64,000 nt of DNA from Diphasiastrum complanatum (Eukaryota; Streptophyta; Lycopodiopsida; Lycopodiales; Lycopodiaceae), in NCBI GenBank assembly GCA_029204225.1, contig MU831845.1:1-64000 (forward strand). The letters run 5' to 3'. Below are positions 48,526 through 63,346 of this stretch, piece after piece (position 1 is the first letter of the stretch; the number at the start of each line of letters is the position of its first letter). Under the pieces are notes generated by a model. The model was not told the DNA's origin. It did no database searches and saw nothing but the letters and a program-made list of their open reading frames with translations. The translations under genes and the position numbers were made by a program.

Positions 48526-49697
48526 TGGTATCAGAGCTGGTTGGCTTCTATTTACAGTAAGTATTCCATTTTTGGTGATATTTGGATGTTTGATCAAGTT
48601 CTAGCATGATTTTGCATTGCTTTGTTGATCAAATCTTACTAACCTTTGTTTTGTGAGTTGAACTTGTGGATCAAAAGCATATTTCAGGTCTATTGAAGAT
48701 CAGAGGCTGAAAAGAAACTATTTTGGATCAGATCATAACACCTAATCATTTGTGATTGTGAGGCTTGTGCATATTCAATACTAACAATGTTCTTTTCAAT
48801 CCTATTGTTGACAATCTCCATTCTTGGATGAACACTCTCCTTAAGTGGATGAAACTTCTCCTTAAGTGGATGACAAATGCTCTTTTGAGTGAGTTGTAAT
48901 TCTCCTAAAGGCTGAGCAAAGCTCCCATTTGGATGAAAGATCCCCTTTTTTGGGTGAACATATTGTAAGCTCCATTGTGAAGAGCATATTGTAAAGATTG
49001 TCATCAATTTTGGCATAAATTTTGGTGTACTTTGTTGAGCATGTAAGTAACTCTCCTTATGTAATTTGATTGGAGCATTTGCTGGAAGGTGTTAACCATT
49101 ATGCAAGTGTGTTTTCAGGTTCTTAACAGGTTGAGGAACATTCTCATGTGAAGTGATCTTAGATCTACATCTAAACACCAAGATTTGACAAGATAGTGAA
49201 GCTAGTCTTGTGATTCACTAAGTGTGCTCATTCATTCACCTCTAAATCTTGTATTTATCACTTGCTGGAGTTTATAAACTTTTAGAAGTGTGGTTTACAT
49301 GTGGTTTTACAGGTTGAATCAATATCTTAGTGTGTTGATCATATGTTGATCAAGTTTGTTCATTACTAGGTAATCTTGGCATCCTAGTTTTGGGTATTTT
49401 CTAAGAATGCAAGTAACTCTTCACACCATAACTTGATTTGGTCACTTGCTGGAAAGTTTGAGAGCTTAAGCAAGAGTGTGTTCAGGTTGGTTTGATTTTG
49501 TAATCCATTCTTAGTGTGTGCAAAGTGTTGCATGTGTTTCAATCTTCCTTTCTATGCTTGGAAACCATCTAGGTTCAAGATAGAAGTGTTTTAGGGTCCT
49601 AAATCTTCATAGATCTCTTTATCTATCATTTGTTGAGAGAAAAGTGAGTGCTAAGTGCTTTAGGACAGAACCTAAAAGTTGAAGAAACATTAGAATC
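48526..49697 (+). other. Primer site and leader of copia family 3
   Basis: TGGTATCAGAGCTGG at 48526 begins a 1.17-kb untranslated leader. It contains imperfect tandem units around CTCCTTAAGTGGATGA (48836-48872) and repeated phrases such as CACTTGCTGGA (for example 49261, 49447). The minus-strand open frame at 48690-49016 is produced by these repeats. Confidence 0.8.
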
Positions 49698-52600
49698 ATG
49701 GCTTCCAATGGTGGGATCATGCTAGAGTCTAGTGAAAGGTTGAGTTCATCAAACTACTCTACTTGGAAAGTGAGGATGGAGTCCTTACTTGAGTTGAATG
49801 AACTCATGGACATAGTTGCAGAAATTGAAGAGAGACCTCTCACACTTCAAGAGCAACAAAGGTTTGATAAGAAGGCCAAAAGGGCTCTTCATATCATTAA
49901 AATGAATGTTACAAATGAACTTCTCAAGGAAGTTGGAAAGTGTCAAAGTGCAAGTGAGGCATGGAATGCCTTAAAGAAGCTCTTTGAATCAAAGTCCACA
50001 TCTAGGGTATTGACCCTAAGGAGACAAATATTTTCTAGTAGGCAAAGAGAGGGTGAAAGTGCTCATGCATTTATCTTGAGATTTAAGTCCCTAAGTGATG
50101 ATTTAGCATGCATTGATGAGAACATAAAAGATGGTGAAATAGTCCAAGTTATGTTGAATGGTTTGCTAAATGAACATGCTAACCTTGTGCAAAGTTTTGC
50201 CATTCAAAGAGTCTTGCCAAGTGTGGTTGACTTGCAAGAAATCTTATTGGCTGAAGAACATAGGTTGCAATCAAAGCTTGATGGTGCATCCTTGCAAGGT
50301 GGAGGTGAAGAGGCTTTCTTCACAAAAGGCAAATTCAAGGGCAAAGGTAAAGGCAAAGGGAAATGGTCCAAAGGTGGTAACTTTGATCATGATGATCACT
50401 CTTCCTCTTCCTCTTCTACTAAGAACAATAAGTCAAAGTTCAAGTGCTTTTATTGTGGGATAAAAGGTCATTTTGCAAATGAATGTTATAAGAAGAAAAG
50501 AGAGCAAGGAGAGAGGCAAGGAAATCTTACAATAGATGAGGAAGAACATAACACATGTGAATCACTTGTTATGACTTCAAGTTTGTTAGCCAACATAGAT
50601 GATAATGATCCTTGGTGGATTGATAGTGGAGCCTCATCTCACATGACAAGACATAAGGAATACTTTACATCCTTATTGTCTTATGAGGGAGAAGGTAACA
50701 TCATCTACACTGCAAATGATGGTCAATGTGACATCAAAGGCATAGGCACTATTCCTATTTCCCTTTCAACAAATAGGAAAGCAAATCTTGAAAATGTTTT
50801 GTACATTCCTTCAATCACTAAGAATTTGCTTAGTGTAAGTCAAATGATTGACAAAGGACTTGATGTGGAGTTCATTGGAGATGCATGTTTGATAAGTAAA
50901 TGTGGATCCTTGATTGCTCAAGGTAGGAGGCATGGTAAACTTTTCAAGCTTGATGCATGTGTGATCTCTAATCATGAAGGATGTATGGCTAGGGAGCAAT
51001 TGACAAACCAAGAAGTTTGGCACAAGAGGTTGGGCCATCCCAACTTCAAATCTTTGGAGGTAATGGCAAAGAAAGAGCTTGTTCTTGGTCTCCCTAAAAG
51101 TCTTGTTGCAAACAATAGTGTTTGTGAACATTGTGCCTTGTCCAAATCTCATAGACTTGCTTATTCTAGATCTACTTCTAGATCTAAAGAAGCTTTTCAA
51201 CTTGTACATTCTGATATTCATTCTTCTAGTACAACTAGCAATGGTGGGGCAAAGATGTATGCAACTTTCATTGATGACTTTAGTAGGTATACTTGGATCT
51301 ATCTTCTTAAAAGTAAGGATGAAGTGTTTGCTGCATTTGTCAAGTTCAAGAATGAAATGGAAAACCAATTCAATACAAAGATCAAATGCTTAAGATCTGA
51401 TAATGGAGGGGAATACACCTCAAATAGGTTCAAAGACTTTTGTATAGCACATGGGATTAAGAGGGAGATGTCTAGTCCTAGGACTCCACAACAGAATGGA
51501 GTGGCCGAGAGGAAGAATAGAACCCTTTGTGAATGTGCCAAGGCAATGAGACTACATGCTAATCTTGCTAAGTCTTTTTGGGGGGAAGCTTTAGCATGTG
51601 CTAACTATCTATGTAATAGATGGACAAGTGCTTCCTTGGATGGTAAAACTCCTCATGAGGTTCTTTATGGTAGAAGGCCGAGTGTCAAGCATTGTAGGAT
51701 CTTTGGATGTACATGTTTTGTCAATATCACACTTGATGATAGAACTAAAGAAGATCCTTCATCAAAGAAGGGTGTGTTTGTTGGCTATAGTGAAGTAAGC
51801 AAGGCTTACAAAGTGTACATTCCTTCTACAAAGAAAGTTGTCATAAGTAGGGATGTCATCTTTCATGAAGAGAATGTTTCCAATGTTGTTGATGTTGATG
51901 TTGATGTGCCTACTAATCATCATGATGTGCAAGATGTCTTGGATGAAGATGGAGATGCCACTCCAAAGCAAACTTCAAGGAAGACTCAAAGGCAAAGGGC
52001 TAAGCCATCAAGGCTAACCTATGATGAAAAAGGAAAGCAAGTGGTGGACAACTCTAACTTTGCTTTTCTTACCTCTTTTGATGAACCAACTTGTGTAGGT
52101 GAAGCAATTCAAAAGAAGGAATGGATCCAAGCCATGGATCATGAGCATCAAGCACTCATCAAAAGCAACACATGGAGGTTGGTAAAGCTTCCAAAGGACA
52201 AGAAGGCAATTGGTTGTAAGTGGATCTTCAAGATCAAGACAAATCAAGATGGATCAATCAACAAGTACAAGGCAAGGTTGGTGGCAAAGGGGTATGCTCA
52301 AGAATATGGTATTGACTATGATGAGACCTTTGCACCCGTGGCAAAGATGGTAACTATTCGAATCCTAATCTCTCTTGCAACTCTTTATGATTGGGATATG
52401 TGGCAAATGGATGTTACTAATGCCTTCTTGAATGGTGATCTTGAAGAAGATATTTACATGGAGCAACCCGAGGGCTATGTTTCACATGATGAGCCTAATC
52501 ATGTGTGCTATCTCCAAAAGAGTTTGTATGGGCTAAAGCAAGCACCAAGGAGTTGGTATGCTAAGCTCAATTCCTTCTTACTTTCTCAAAACTTTGTTAT

Positions 52601-53550
52601 GAGTGAGTATGATCATTCTCTCTACTTTAGATTGAATGAAAATGATATCACTTTACTTTTGATCTATGTTGATGACATTATCTTAAGTGGTGGTAACAAT
52701 CTAGATATAGATGAAATCAAGATGGCACTCAAAAGAGAGTTTGAAATTCAAGATCTTGGTAAACTTCATTATATCTTAGGAATAGAGATTATTAGAACTT
52801 CTAAATCTACATTCATATGTCAAGAAAAGTATGTTAACTCTATTCTAAAAAGGTTTCATATGGAAGATTGTAAAGTTGTTTCTACTCCTATGGAATCAAA
52901 TGTAAAGCTAACTACAAGAAGTAATGAAAGATCCTTCAAGGACATTACTCTCTATAGAAAGCTAATAGGATCTCTTATATGGTTAACCATCACAAGACCT
53001 GATCTAAGCTTTGTGGTTGGTAAGTCAATTTATGCAAGATCCTAGTGAGGCTCATTGGAAGCTAGGAAAGAGAGTACTTAGATACATCTCGGGATCTAGA
53101 GATTTTGGCATCTTGTATGGAGGTACTACACCTAACCTTTGTGGATTTTCAGATTCAGATTTTGCAGGTGATCAAATGGATAGGAAGTCAACAAGTGCCT
53201 TTGCAATCTATCTTGGAGATGGAGTGGTCTCATGGCTATCAAAGAAGCAACCAACTATCTCTCTATCTTCCACCGAAGCCGAGTACAAGGCATTAACAAC
53301 ATGCACCAAGGAGATTCTTTGGATCAAGAGGATGTTATTGGATCTTCACTTGCTGGAACCAGAGAAGACTCCAATCATACTTTGTGATAACCTTTCAGCC
53401 CAAAGCTTGGCAAGCAATCCTGTTTTTCATGCAAGGAGCAAGCACATTGAGATTGCTCACCATTTTGTGAGAGATCAAGTCATTGCCAAAGAGGTGGAGC
53501 TTCAACATGTCTCTTCAAAGGAGTGTGTGGCTGAAAGGACCTATATTTAA
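49698..53550 (+). pseudogene. Copia family 3 gag-pol, nearly intact
   Basis: One frame of 1,115 codons (49698-53045). Gag (SERLSSSNYSTWKVRMESLL); zinc knuckle CFYCGIKGHFANEC near residue 250; protease WWIDSGASSHM near 305; GAG-pre-integrase VWHKRLGHPNF near 440; integrase VHSDIH, FIDDFSRYTW and QNGVAERKNRTL (about 500-600); RT with YVDDIILSGG near 990. A small deletion near 53024 throws RNase H out of frame; it continues at 53011-53550 (GFSDSDFAGDQMDRKST, ARSKHIEIAHHFVRD). A second deletion near 53530 removes the TKPL tail. All catalytic residues checked in the first frame are present, so only late damage keeps it from being intact. Confidence 0.93.
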
Positions 53551-53610
53551 TTCATAGATCTAATCTTGGAATGTGCTCAAAGACTATGTTGAAACTAGCA
53601 TCCAATGTTG

Positions 53611-53619
53611 AAGAGGGAG
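53611..53619 (+). other. Polypurine tract of copia family 3
   Basis: AAGAGGGAG directly before LTR C, in the expected position for second-strand priming. Confidence 0.8.
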
Positions 53620-54274
53620 TGTGAAAATTGTCAACATTTCCTAGCTAGTTTGAGGCCTAAATTGGCTAAAATTGTAAATAGTTTTGGTTCTGGAGTTTCA
53701 CACGTGTGAACCAGGCCACAATGTTTTTATTTACTGTATTTTTTCAGTATGATGAAGTGTCAAACTTCATACCCTTCAAAATGAGACCATTTTGATGTAT
53801 TTTGGTCATATAAGCCATTTTTAGCTATTTTTCCTATATAGGGAATATCTAGGGTCAAGTACCTTCTAGAGAGAGGAGAGAGAGTCATCTTCCTCATCCA
53901 TAAATAGTAGGGAAGTCGTGGAAAACAGGTTGGAGAAACCTTTTGTATGCTTCATTGAGATCAATAGATCATTGTCATTGTTTCTTCCTCCATTGAGAGC
54001 ATTGTTGTGTGTATTGTCTTCAAGCTATTGTGTATGATCTTAGGTGCTTTCCAAAAGTGATAGGCTGATGTATTATGGACTGTATAATGCTATTTTGGGC
54101 CGCACTTGATGTTTATGAAAGTTTCCATTTGTGATAAATGCTTTTTGATCAAGTTCTTTGCATTCTAGGTAGCATAGAATGTGTTGCCAATTCCTAGCTT
54201 ATGTAGTTTGGAGTGCAAGCATTCAAGCCAATGATCTTGGAGTTTAGATCCACTTAGGATCTGTATTTTTCACA
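53620..54274 (+). repeat. LTR C, 3' LTR of composite element
   Basis: 655 bp, TGTG...CACA. It shares with LTR A the bases that differ from LTR B and has one private change (TTTATGAAAG near 54113). It is followed by target repeat ACAAT. Confidence 0.95.
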
Positions 54275-55395
54275 ACAATTACAGTTTGCTAATCAACAAT
54301 TGCAACATGCAAATAAGCAATTGCTTCATTATGTGCAACACACTGGTGCTGAAAACAATGCACTTCAAGAATGCTATGTCAAAGTTGAATGCTAAAGTCA
54401 CTACTCTTTGGCGATCAAACCAAGAAATGTTAGAATCCATGGAAAAGTTGTGATCCGAGAGTTTAAAATCTATTGTTGATATAAAAGTTATCAATAAGGC
54501 AATGATGAAGAGGAAAAGAAAGAGAGTATCGATGAAGAATATTGATGACTTATCTACACATAGCGGCAATCAGAAAAAAAGAATTTGAGCATTCAAGTAT
54601 GTTGTCATATAAACTATATATTTGATTTGTATATGTCATTTAAGTTTGATTTGCACTTTATAACATGGATTATTTATTTATTAAACATAATTGAGTTTTG
54701 TATGTTTGTTGCAGATCATGTTTGGTGGCAAAGAACTATTTAACAGATCATTCATGCATTGGATAATCTGTAAGTCATGTTTTACCAAGAAAGTCAGCAA
54801 AGGAAATGATAAAAAATGTTCAGTTTGAAAAAATGAAACATGAAATTGGACTGTTTTGATTAAGGTTTAATCATACTTGGATGCAAATGTGATACAAGGT
54901 GCATGTGATGTATCTGGAATTAGCATAAATGCTTATTCTACTTATTTTAGAATAGTTAAAGAAGTTTTTTCCCAAGTGATGGTGAAGAAAATTTATCTTC
55001 CGCGTCCATATTGGGTAAGATTAGCAAGAAATTATTATAATGATGGAATGTTCAAAGTAGTTGGCCAACCACTTCATATAACTGAATTATACAAATCAGA
55101 ATATGGTGAGCTCAATTACAACGATTGCAATAATATTTTTTTTGATATTGAAAACGTTCTAAAATACATTATTCGATTCCATAAACTAGATGAACATCAA
55201 GTAAATGAAAAAATCATTATTGTAATTAAATTGGATGAATCTGAAATCATCAAGGGTCAAAAGTTGGAACGAGTGAGTGCCACTTTGATGAACAAAATTT
55301 CAGATACAAATGATCGAACGTTTAGTGTTCAATCGGAAAATCACATATGGTGGTTGGCGGCATTCCAGGTTCCTATTTATTGTTTGAGCAAGTAA
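54275..55395 (+). pseudogene. Unrecognised gene, 3' part, split by retroelement insertion
   Basis: After the ACAAT repeat, the frame from 41102 continues with Gln/Asn-rich heptads (ANQQLQ, ANKQLL), suggesting a coiled coil. A shift near 54365 leads to KLNAKVTTLW and the basic cluster MKRKRKRV, a likely nuclear signal. Introns fit at 54597-54714 (GTATGT...TTGCAG) and from 54770 (GTAAGT). The frame 54877-55395 (172 codons) reads YLPRPYWVRLARNYYNDGMF, IIVIKLDESEIIKGQKLERV and ENHIWWLAAFQ. The family is not recognised. A spaced acidic block (KLDES) could be part of a nuclease-like fold, but that is only a guess. Confidence 0.42.
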
Positions 55396-56716
55396 ATTAT
55401 AATGCATTTATGAAAATAGCTAAAAAAATATAGTGTAAAACACTAACATATAAGTGGCTTGGACCAGCACATGATTTGGGGCAAATCCATGCCATACTAA
55501 ATTCCTACTTATAAACAAGCAATGTGTGGTTCTTGTGACTTCTTGGGCAAATCCATGCCATACAAGAGTCCGCAAGAAATCTTATTGTTAGATAAGCTTA
55601 AGAACTATGATCATAATTTACTATGCACTAGAGCACAATACTTGTTATCATAAACAAATCCTTTTATTTATGCCATTTATGAGGACGATTGTTTATACCA
55701 AAAAAGTTATATATACTACATTCAATCATGCCAAAGATGAGTGTAATTTTTGTGAATACTATAGCATTCATTCTTTATCATATTCCATATACCCAGCTTT
55801 AAATCTTTTGTCTTAGAGTAACTCTGAAATATATGAGAAACACTAACCTAAATGGTCAACGCAAGTGATTCATGTGATCTGGCCATATAAGCTTTTGATT
55901 TCTCTTGAAAACCATCAACGTCCGTATGCAAGTCTATTTATAACAATGCATATTAATGCACATGAAAGATATATTGTGGTTGTGATCCATACTATCTAAT
56001 ATAACCCATTATCGAAGCATTCTTACCATTGTACATCGTGCATGGCAACCGTTTAGGTAGTAGAGATCATACCTTATCTATTTGTATGCTAGAAATTGAT
56101 GGTATAAAGCTCAGAGCTTATGCGATCTTGCTGCTATACTGTTGAAAGCCAAATATGATAGCATATCTGGTTATAACATAAACGTGTTTGAAGTGCTCAT
56201 TGTGATAATACAAATCATACATTCAAACAAAATAATTGAGCTCATAGCCGGAACGTGGAATGAGACATGTATAGAAGCTCATCGCTGGTCTATCATAATA
56301 TACTTCTCCATATCAAAATTTCTAAAAAACTATCCTACTATATGTAGGATAGTAAACTGGATAGGCAGTGTTGAACCGCATTGAATGCTATTGAAACGTG
56401 GATACCTCATGTATCATGCATGCAAGCTATATAAAGAGAGCAAATACTTCTCTAGTTAGCAATATCATGTGGGATCGCGATTGAGTAGCATCTATAAATC
56501 TTCCATTGCAGTGATTTGCAATGTATATTGCCCACATACTATGCTCTTGATCAGCGATTGAAAGGATTCATTTTCAAACTCGATTTCTGGCTAGCTTACC
56601 TCTTTGGCCATTACTGCATGATCACATATGAATGAATGCTAAAAAGCCATATTTGAGCAGCAATTGCATACAAACTAATCTCATGCAAACTTTCTTATAA
56701 GTAATAGCCTATACTG
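55396..56716. other. Unrecognised DNA
   Basis: No gene is supported. The phrase GGCAAATCCATGCCATAC occurs twice (about 55481 and 55549). The open frame 56142-56384 has no motif. Confidence 0.35.
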
Positions 56717-59275
<2,559 letters not shown>

Positions 59276-59763
59276 TGTTACAAGCAAGATCTTTCAACAA
59301 AACATAAGACTAAGCATCATAAATGCCTCTACTCAGCTAGAGAGAGAAAATAACAAGTACAAAACTCGTGGAGAGAGAGAGGGCACAAAGAGCTTGTCTC
59401 CAAATTTGCATTACACACAAATTTCATCATCTTCTCAATGAGAGTACATCACATATATATAGATCCATGGACTCTTCTCCTACTTTGAGTTGAATTGGAG
59501 TTGTGGATCCACCTCTCAAGCTATCTAGACTTATTCAAGCCACCTCACTATGTCTAATTGTGCCACCTAGTCTTTTCATGCATTAAAGGTGGCATGTAAA
59601 GTACAAATGGCAATTCCTATGGTAGCTCGAGTTTCTACTTCTACCTACCTTGAATATTTTATTCTAAGATGGGTCTTTACTAAGCCAAAAGAGCTCAATT
59701 CATCTTTGACATTTTTAGGACCCATACACACAACATTAGATAGATTTTTCAATAATTTTGACA
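59276..59763 (-). repeat. 3' LTR of minus-strand copia (outer end uncertain)
   Basis: On the minus strand the sequence after the polypurine-like TTTTTAGGAG begins TGTCAAAATTATTGAAAAATC, matching the first 50 bp of the LTR at 6906 with changes (GGGTCCTA for GGGTCTTA). Farther in, similarity fades, so this is a diverged subfamily. The outer end is placed only roughly and could lie anywhere from about 59020 to 59280. Confidence 0.5.
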
Positions 59764-62700
59764 CTCCTAAAAATGTATCTAATGTGGATCAAGCATTGAT
59801 CTTGAGATAAGACCAAGATTAGACCTACGCTTTGAAAAGGCACTTTTACAAAGTGGCTTTGTGAGAAGATCGCAATACACAAAGATGTGTCGACATATTC
59901 TAAGTTGATTTCACCTCCAATGAGCTTTTCCCTTACAAAATGGTGTGCCACTTCTATATGCTTGCTTCTTGCATGAAAAATAGGATTGTTTGCAAGAGCT
60001 TGTGTCGATATGTTGTCACATTTGATCAAGGGAAGATCATTCTCTTTGATGCACTTTAGCTCCATGATTAACCTCTTGATCCAAAGCACCTCTTTAGTTG
60101 TTGTAGTGAGTGCTTTGTACTCGGCCACACAAGATGATAGATATATGGTATCTTGCTTCTTTGAAAACCAAGACACAAGATTGCCTCCAAGAAAGATAGT
60201 ATATGCATTAATGGACTTCCGATCCATTTTATCGCTTGCAAAATCAGACTCTGAATAGCCAACAATGGTTAGATTTTCTCAACATAGAAAAGACATATCT
60301 AGATTGACAAATAAAAGCATACTCTTCATGAAAATCAATCTCAAGGCCCAAAATGTAATGGATCTCTCCTAGATTTTGCATTTTAAATTCTTTTCCTAAT
60401 GCATCTTTGGTTTCTTGAACTAGCATCAAACAACTTCCACTAAGAATAATGTCATCTACATAGATTAGGAGACTGACAATATTATTACCATCAAACTTTA
60501 AGTACATAGAAGGATCATAGTCACTAAGCACAAATCCTAATGAAAGTAGAAAGTTGTTGAGTCTTGAATACCATGATCTAGGTGCTTGCTTTAAGCCATA
60601 AAGACTTCTAAATAGCAAACACACCTTAGATTTATCCTTGATAAATCCTTGAGGTTGTTCCATGTATATCTCCTCCTCAAGATAGCCATTCAAAAAAGCG
60701 TTGGAGACATCAAGTTGAAACAGTTTCCACTTAAAAAAATAAGGCAAGAGAGATTATGATTCTTATTGTCACTCTTTGTTACAGGAGCAAAGGTTTCTTC
60801 ATAGTCAAGGCCATATATTTGTGCAAAGCCTTTAGCACATAATCTTGCCTTGTACTTGTTGATGGAGCCATCATGATTGTACTTGATCTTGAACACCCAC
60901 TTGCATCCAATGATATGCATGTAAGGTGGTGGATCCACTAGCTCCCATGTGTGGTTGGTGATCAAGGCATCATATTCAATCTTCATGGCCTCATACCACT
61001 CCTTGGTATTGAGGGCTTCTTGAACATCTTTGGGCTCCTCATGAGAAACAAAATAAGCATAAGTGGAATCAAGGTCCACTTGTTTTCCTTTGTCATCATA
61101 AGTGAGACTCTTGGGCTCGGATATCTCCCTCATGGATCTTCTAGGAGTGAAAATCCGAGGACTTCCATCTTCAAATCTTGACTCCTCCATATGTTGATTG
61201 TCTTCAATAACAATAGGTGATAGATTTTGAGGTTGCTTGATCTTGGCCCCTCCAAGATTGGACTTTTCTTCTTCATGAAAATCTACATCTCTACTATCAA
61301 TTACTTTAGAGATAGAGAGCTTGTAGATTCAATAGGCTTTCTGTTGGATGAATATCCAACCATTACTCCTTTGCTTGCACAAGGATCATCCTTCTTTCTC
61401 GTTTCCAAGGGAATATGGACAAAGCATATGCATCCAAATACTCTAAGGTGTTCAACCTTAGGTTTCTTCAAATAGAGTGCTTCATATGGTGACTTTCCTC
61501 CAAGTGCAACATGAGGGAGTCTATTGCAAAGATAGTTTGAACAATTGATAGCCTCACCCCAAAAGTCTTTTGCCAAGGATGCCTCAATTCTAATGGTTTG
61601 GCACATTTACACATTGTCCTATTCTTTCTTTCAGCCACCCCATTTTGAGATGGTGTATATGCACAAGAAAACTCTCTTTTAATGCCTTCAAGCTCACAAT
61701 AATCATGAAATTTATTGGAAGCATAGACTTTGAAGCTAGAAGATATACCCAGGTAAATCTAGTGAGATCATCAATGAAAGTTACAAAGCAAGTAGCACCA
61801 CCCTTGCTCTTTGATCCAAGTGTATGAGCTCCAATGGATGTGTAGTCTTGATAGATGACTTTGAAAAAGGCTTCTTATGAGACTTAGATATGGCACAAGA
61901 CTCACATGGCTTGAAATTCTTGGAGATAAGATTAGGCAAGCCAATAGCTTTGGCTTTCTTGACCGTGGACACCATAGAATTATAGTTAGGATGTCCCAAC
62001 CTTCTATGCCATTGTTCCTCCAAAGACATATGAGTAGCAAAAGCACTATCACAAGAGTTAGCATACTCTTTGGGATCAAGCTTGTAGATTCCACCATATC
62101 TAGACCCAAATGCAAGGATCTCATCATGCTTCTTGATTGTACATGTATCAACATTGAAATTCACATCTAGTCCACTATCAAACAATTGCCCAACACTAAT
62201 AATATTTTCTGTTAACTTGGGAACAAAAAGTACATTAGACAGAGAAAGAACTTCTGATGAAGAAAGCTTTAAGGGAATGGTCCCTATGCCTTCAATAGCA
62301 CACTCATGATCATTTGCTGTGTAGATGGACTTCTTGGCTCCTTCATAAGGTGACATGGATGAAAAAGAATACTTGGAGCTACATATATGTGAGGAAGCTC
62401 CACTGTCGATATACCACTAAGGTGATGAAGAAAAACTCGAGACCATAAGAGATCCCTCTCCATCACTTGCATGAGCATCTTCCTTCTCTTCATCAGATAT
62501 GTTGGCTTGCTTGAATTGACTCTTCTTTTTTAAGCAATTGGTGGCATAATGCCCCTTTTTGCCACAAAAGAAACACTTGATGTTTTTCTTCTTCTTCTTG
62601 GATGTGGAAGCTTGAGAGGACTCATCCTCTTCTCCTTTCTCCTTGGAAATAAGATTGTTCTTGCTTGAAGAGGATTGGTGTTGATTCTTACTTCTTGTCT

Positions 62701-63346
62701 TGTGCTTGTCTTTGGTAAAGAGAACTTTACCATCAATGTTGAGAGACAATCTCTCCATTTTTAAGAGTTTATACTCTTGTCTTGATTCTTCAGAAATGAG
62801 CACACTTTGGAGTGCTTCCAAACTTGGTAGCTCCTCCTTAATGGCATAACTCTGAACAAGGTTGTCATATTCCTCCTTTAACCCATTAAGTATGACTTGA
62901 ACAAGTTCATTTTGGTTGATGGAGTCTCCTATGCATGACAATTCTCTATGGAGGTCTTTAACTCTCATTACATAAGCTGAAGCACATTCATCACTTTTCT
63001 GTACACTTTGAAAAATTTGGTTTCTTAGTGTTAAAAGTCTAGAAGTATTATTTGCCTCATAGATAGACTTGAGAGTATCCCAAACATCTTTGACATTAGT
63101 ACAAGCACCAATTTCTCTTAAGATGTCATTTGAGACATTCATCTTAATATAATGCAGAGCCATCCTGGCTCTCTTTCTGTACTTTGGAATTTCTTGAGGA
63201 ATTTGTGGTTCTTCTTCAATGCCAAGTACAATATCCATCACATCTTATAGTATTAAGACAGATTCCATTCTAACCTTCCAAATTGAGTAATTGGAGGTTG
63301 ACAATCTTTCACTTGCTTCTAATAGAAAGACACCCATTGAAGTCAT
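59764..63346 (-). pseudogene. Copia family 1 gag-pol, minus strand, decayed
   Basis: Gag starts at 63346 (MTSMGVFLLEASERLSTSNY), with an in-frame stop near 63248, then runs open 63241-62417 through the zinc knuckle CFFCGKKGHYATNC. A stop lies directly before the protease (WYIDSGASSHI near 62410). GAG-pre-integrase and early integrase are 62356-61781. The integrase core is shifted or deleted near 61800, and its C-terminus is 61606-61301. Linker and RT entry are 61190-60690; RT with YVDDIILSGS is 60747-60290. About 300 bp between RT and RNase H are deleted near 60285. RNase H is 60265-59800 (ARSKHIEVAHHFVREK). Gag is better preserved here than in the copy at 2907, which helps locate that copy's frameshifts. 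Confidence 0.9.

Larger units (their letters stand above)
41409..54274 (+). mobile_element. Composite copia element with three LTRs (12.9 kb)
   Basis: LTR A 41409-42064, LTR B 47871-48525 and LTR C 53620-54274 are nearly identical. The 5-bp target repeat ACAAT flanks A and C, not B; TATAG lies left of B with no partner. A and C share bases that differ in B (GGAAAAC versus GGAGAAC; AAGTGATAGG versus AAGTGGTAGG). So A and C belong to one element and B to a second. The simplest history: a family member inserted into the first element, then recombination between neighbouring 3' LTRs removed what lay between. A-B holds non-coding and gypsy sequence; B-C holds copia gag-pol. Confidence 0.85.

Noticed and set aside
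48690..49016. Minus-strand frame with repeated HPLKE-like phrases
   Set aside because: It lies antisense in the copia leader and arises from short tandem DNA repeats; no such protein is expected.
53011..53550. Independent 179-codon gene
   Set aside because: It is the RNase H end of the copia polyprotein, displaced by a small deletion near 53024.
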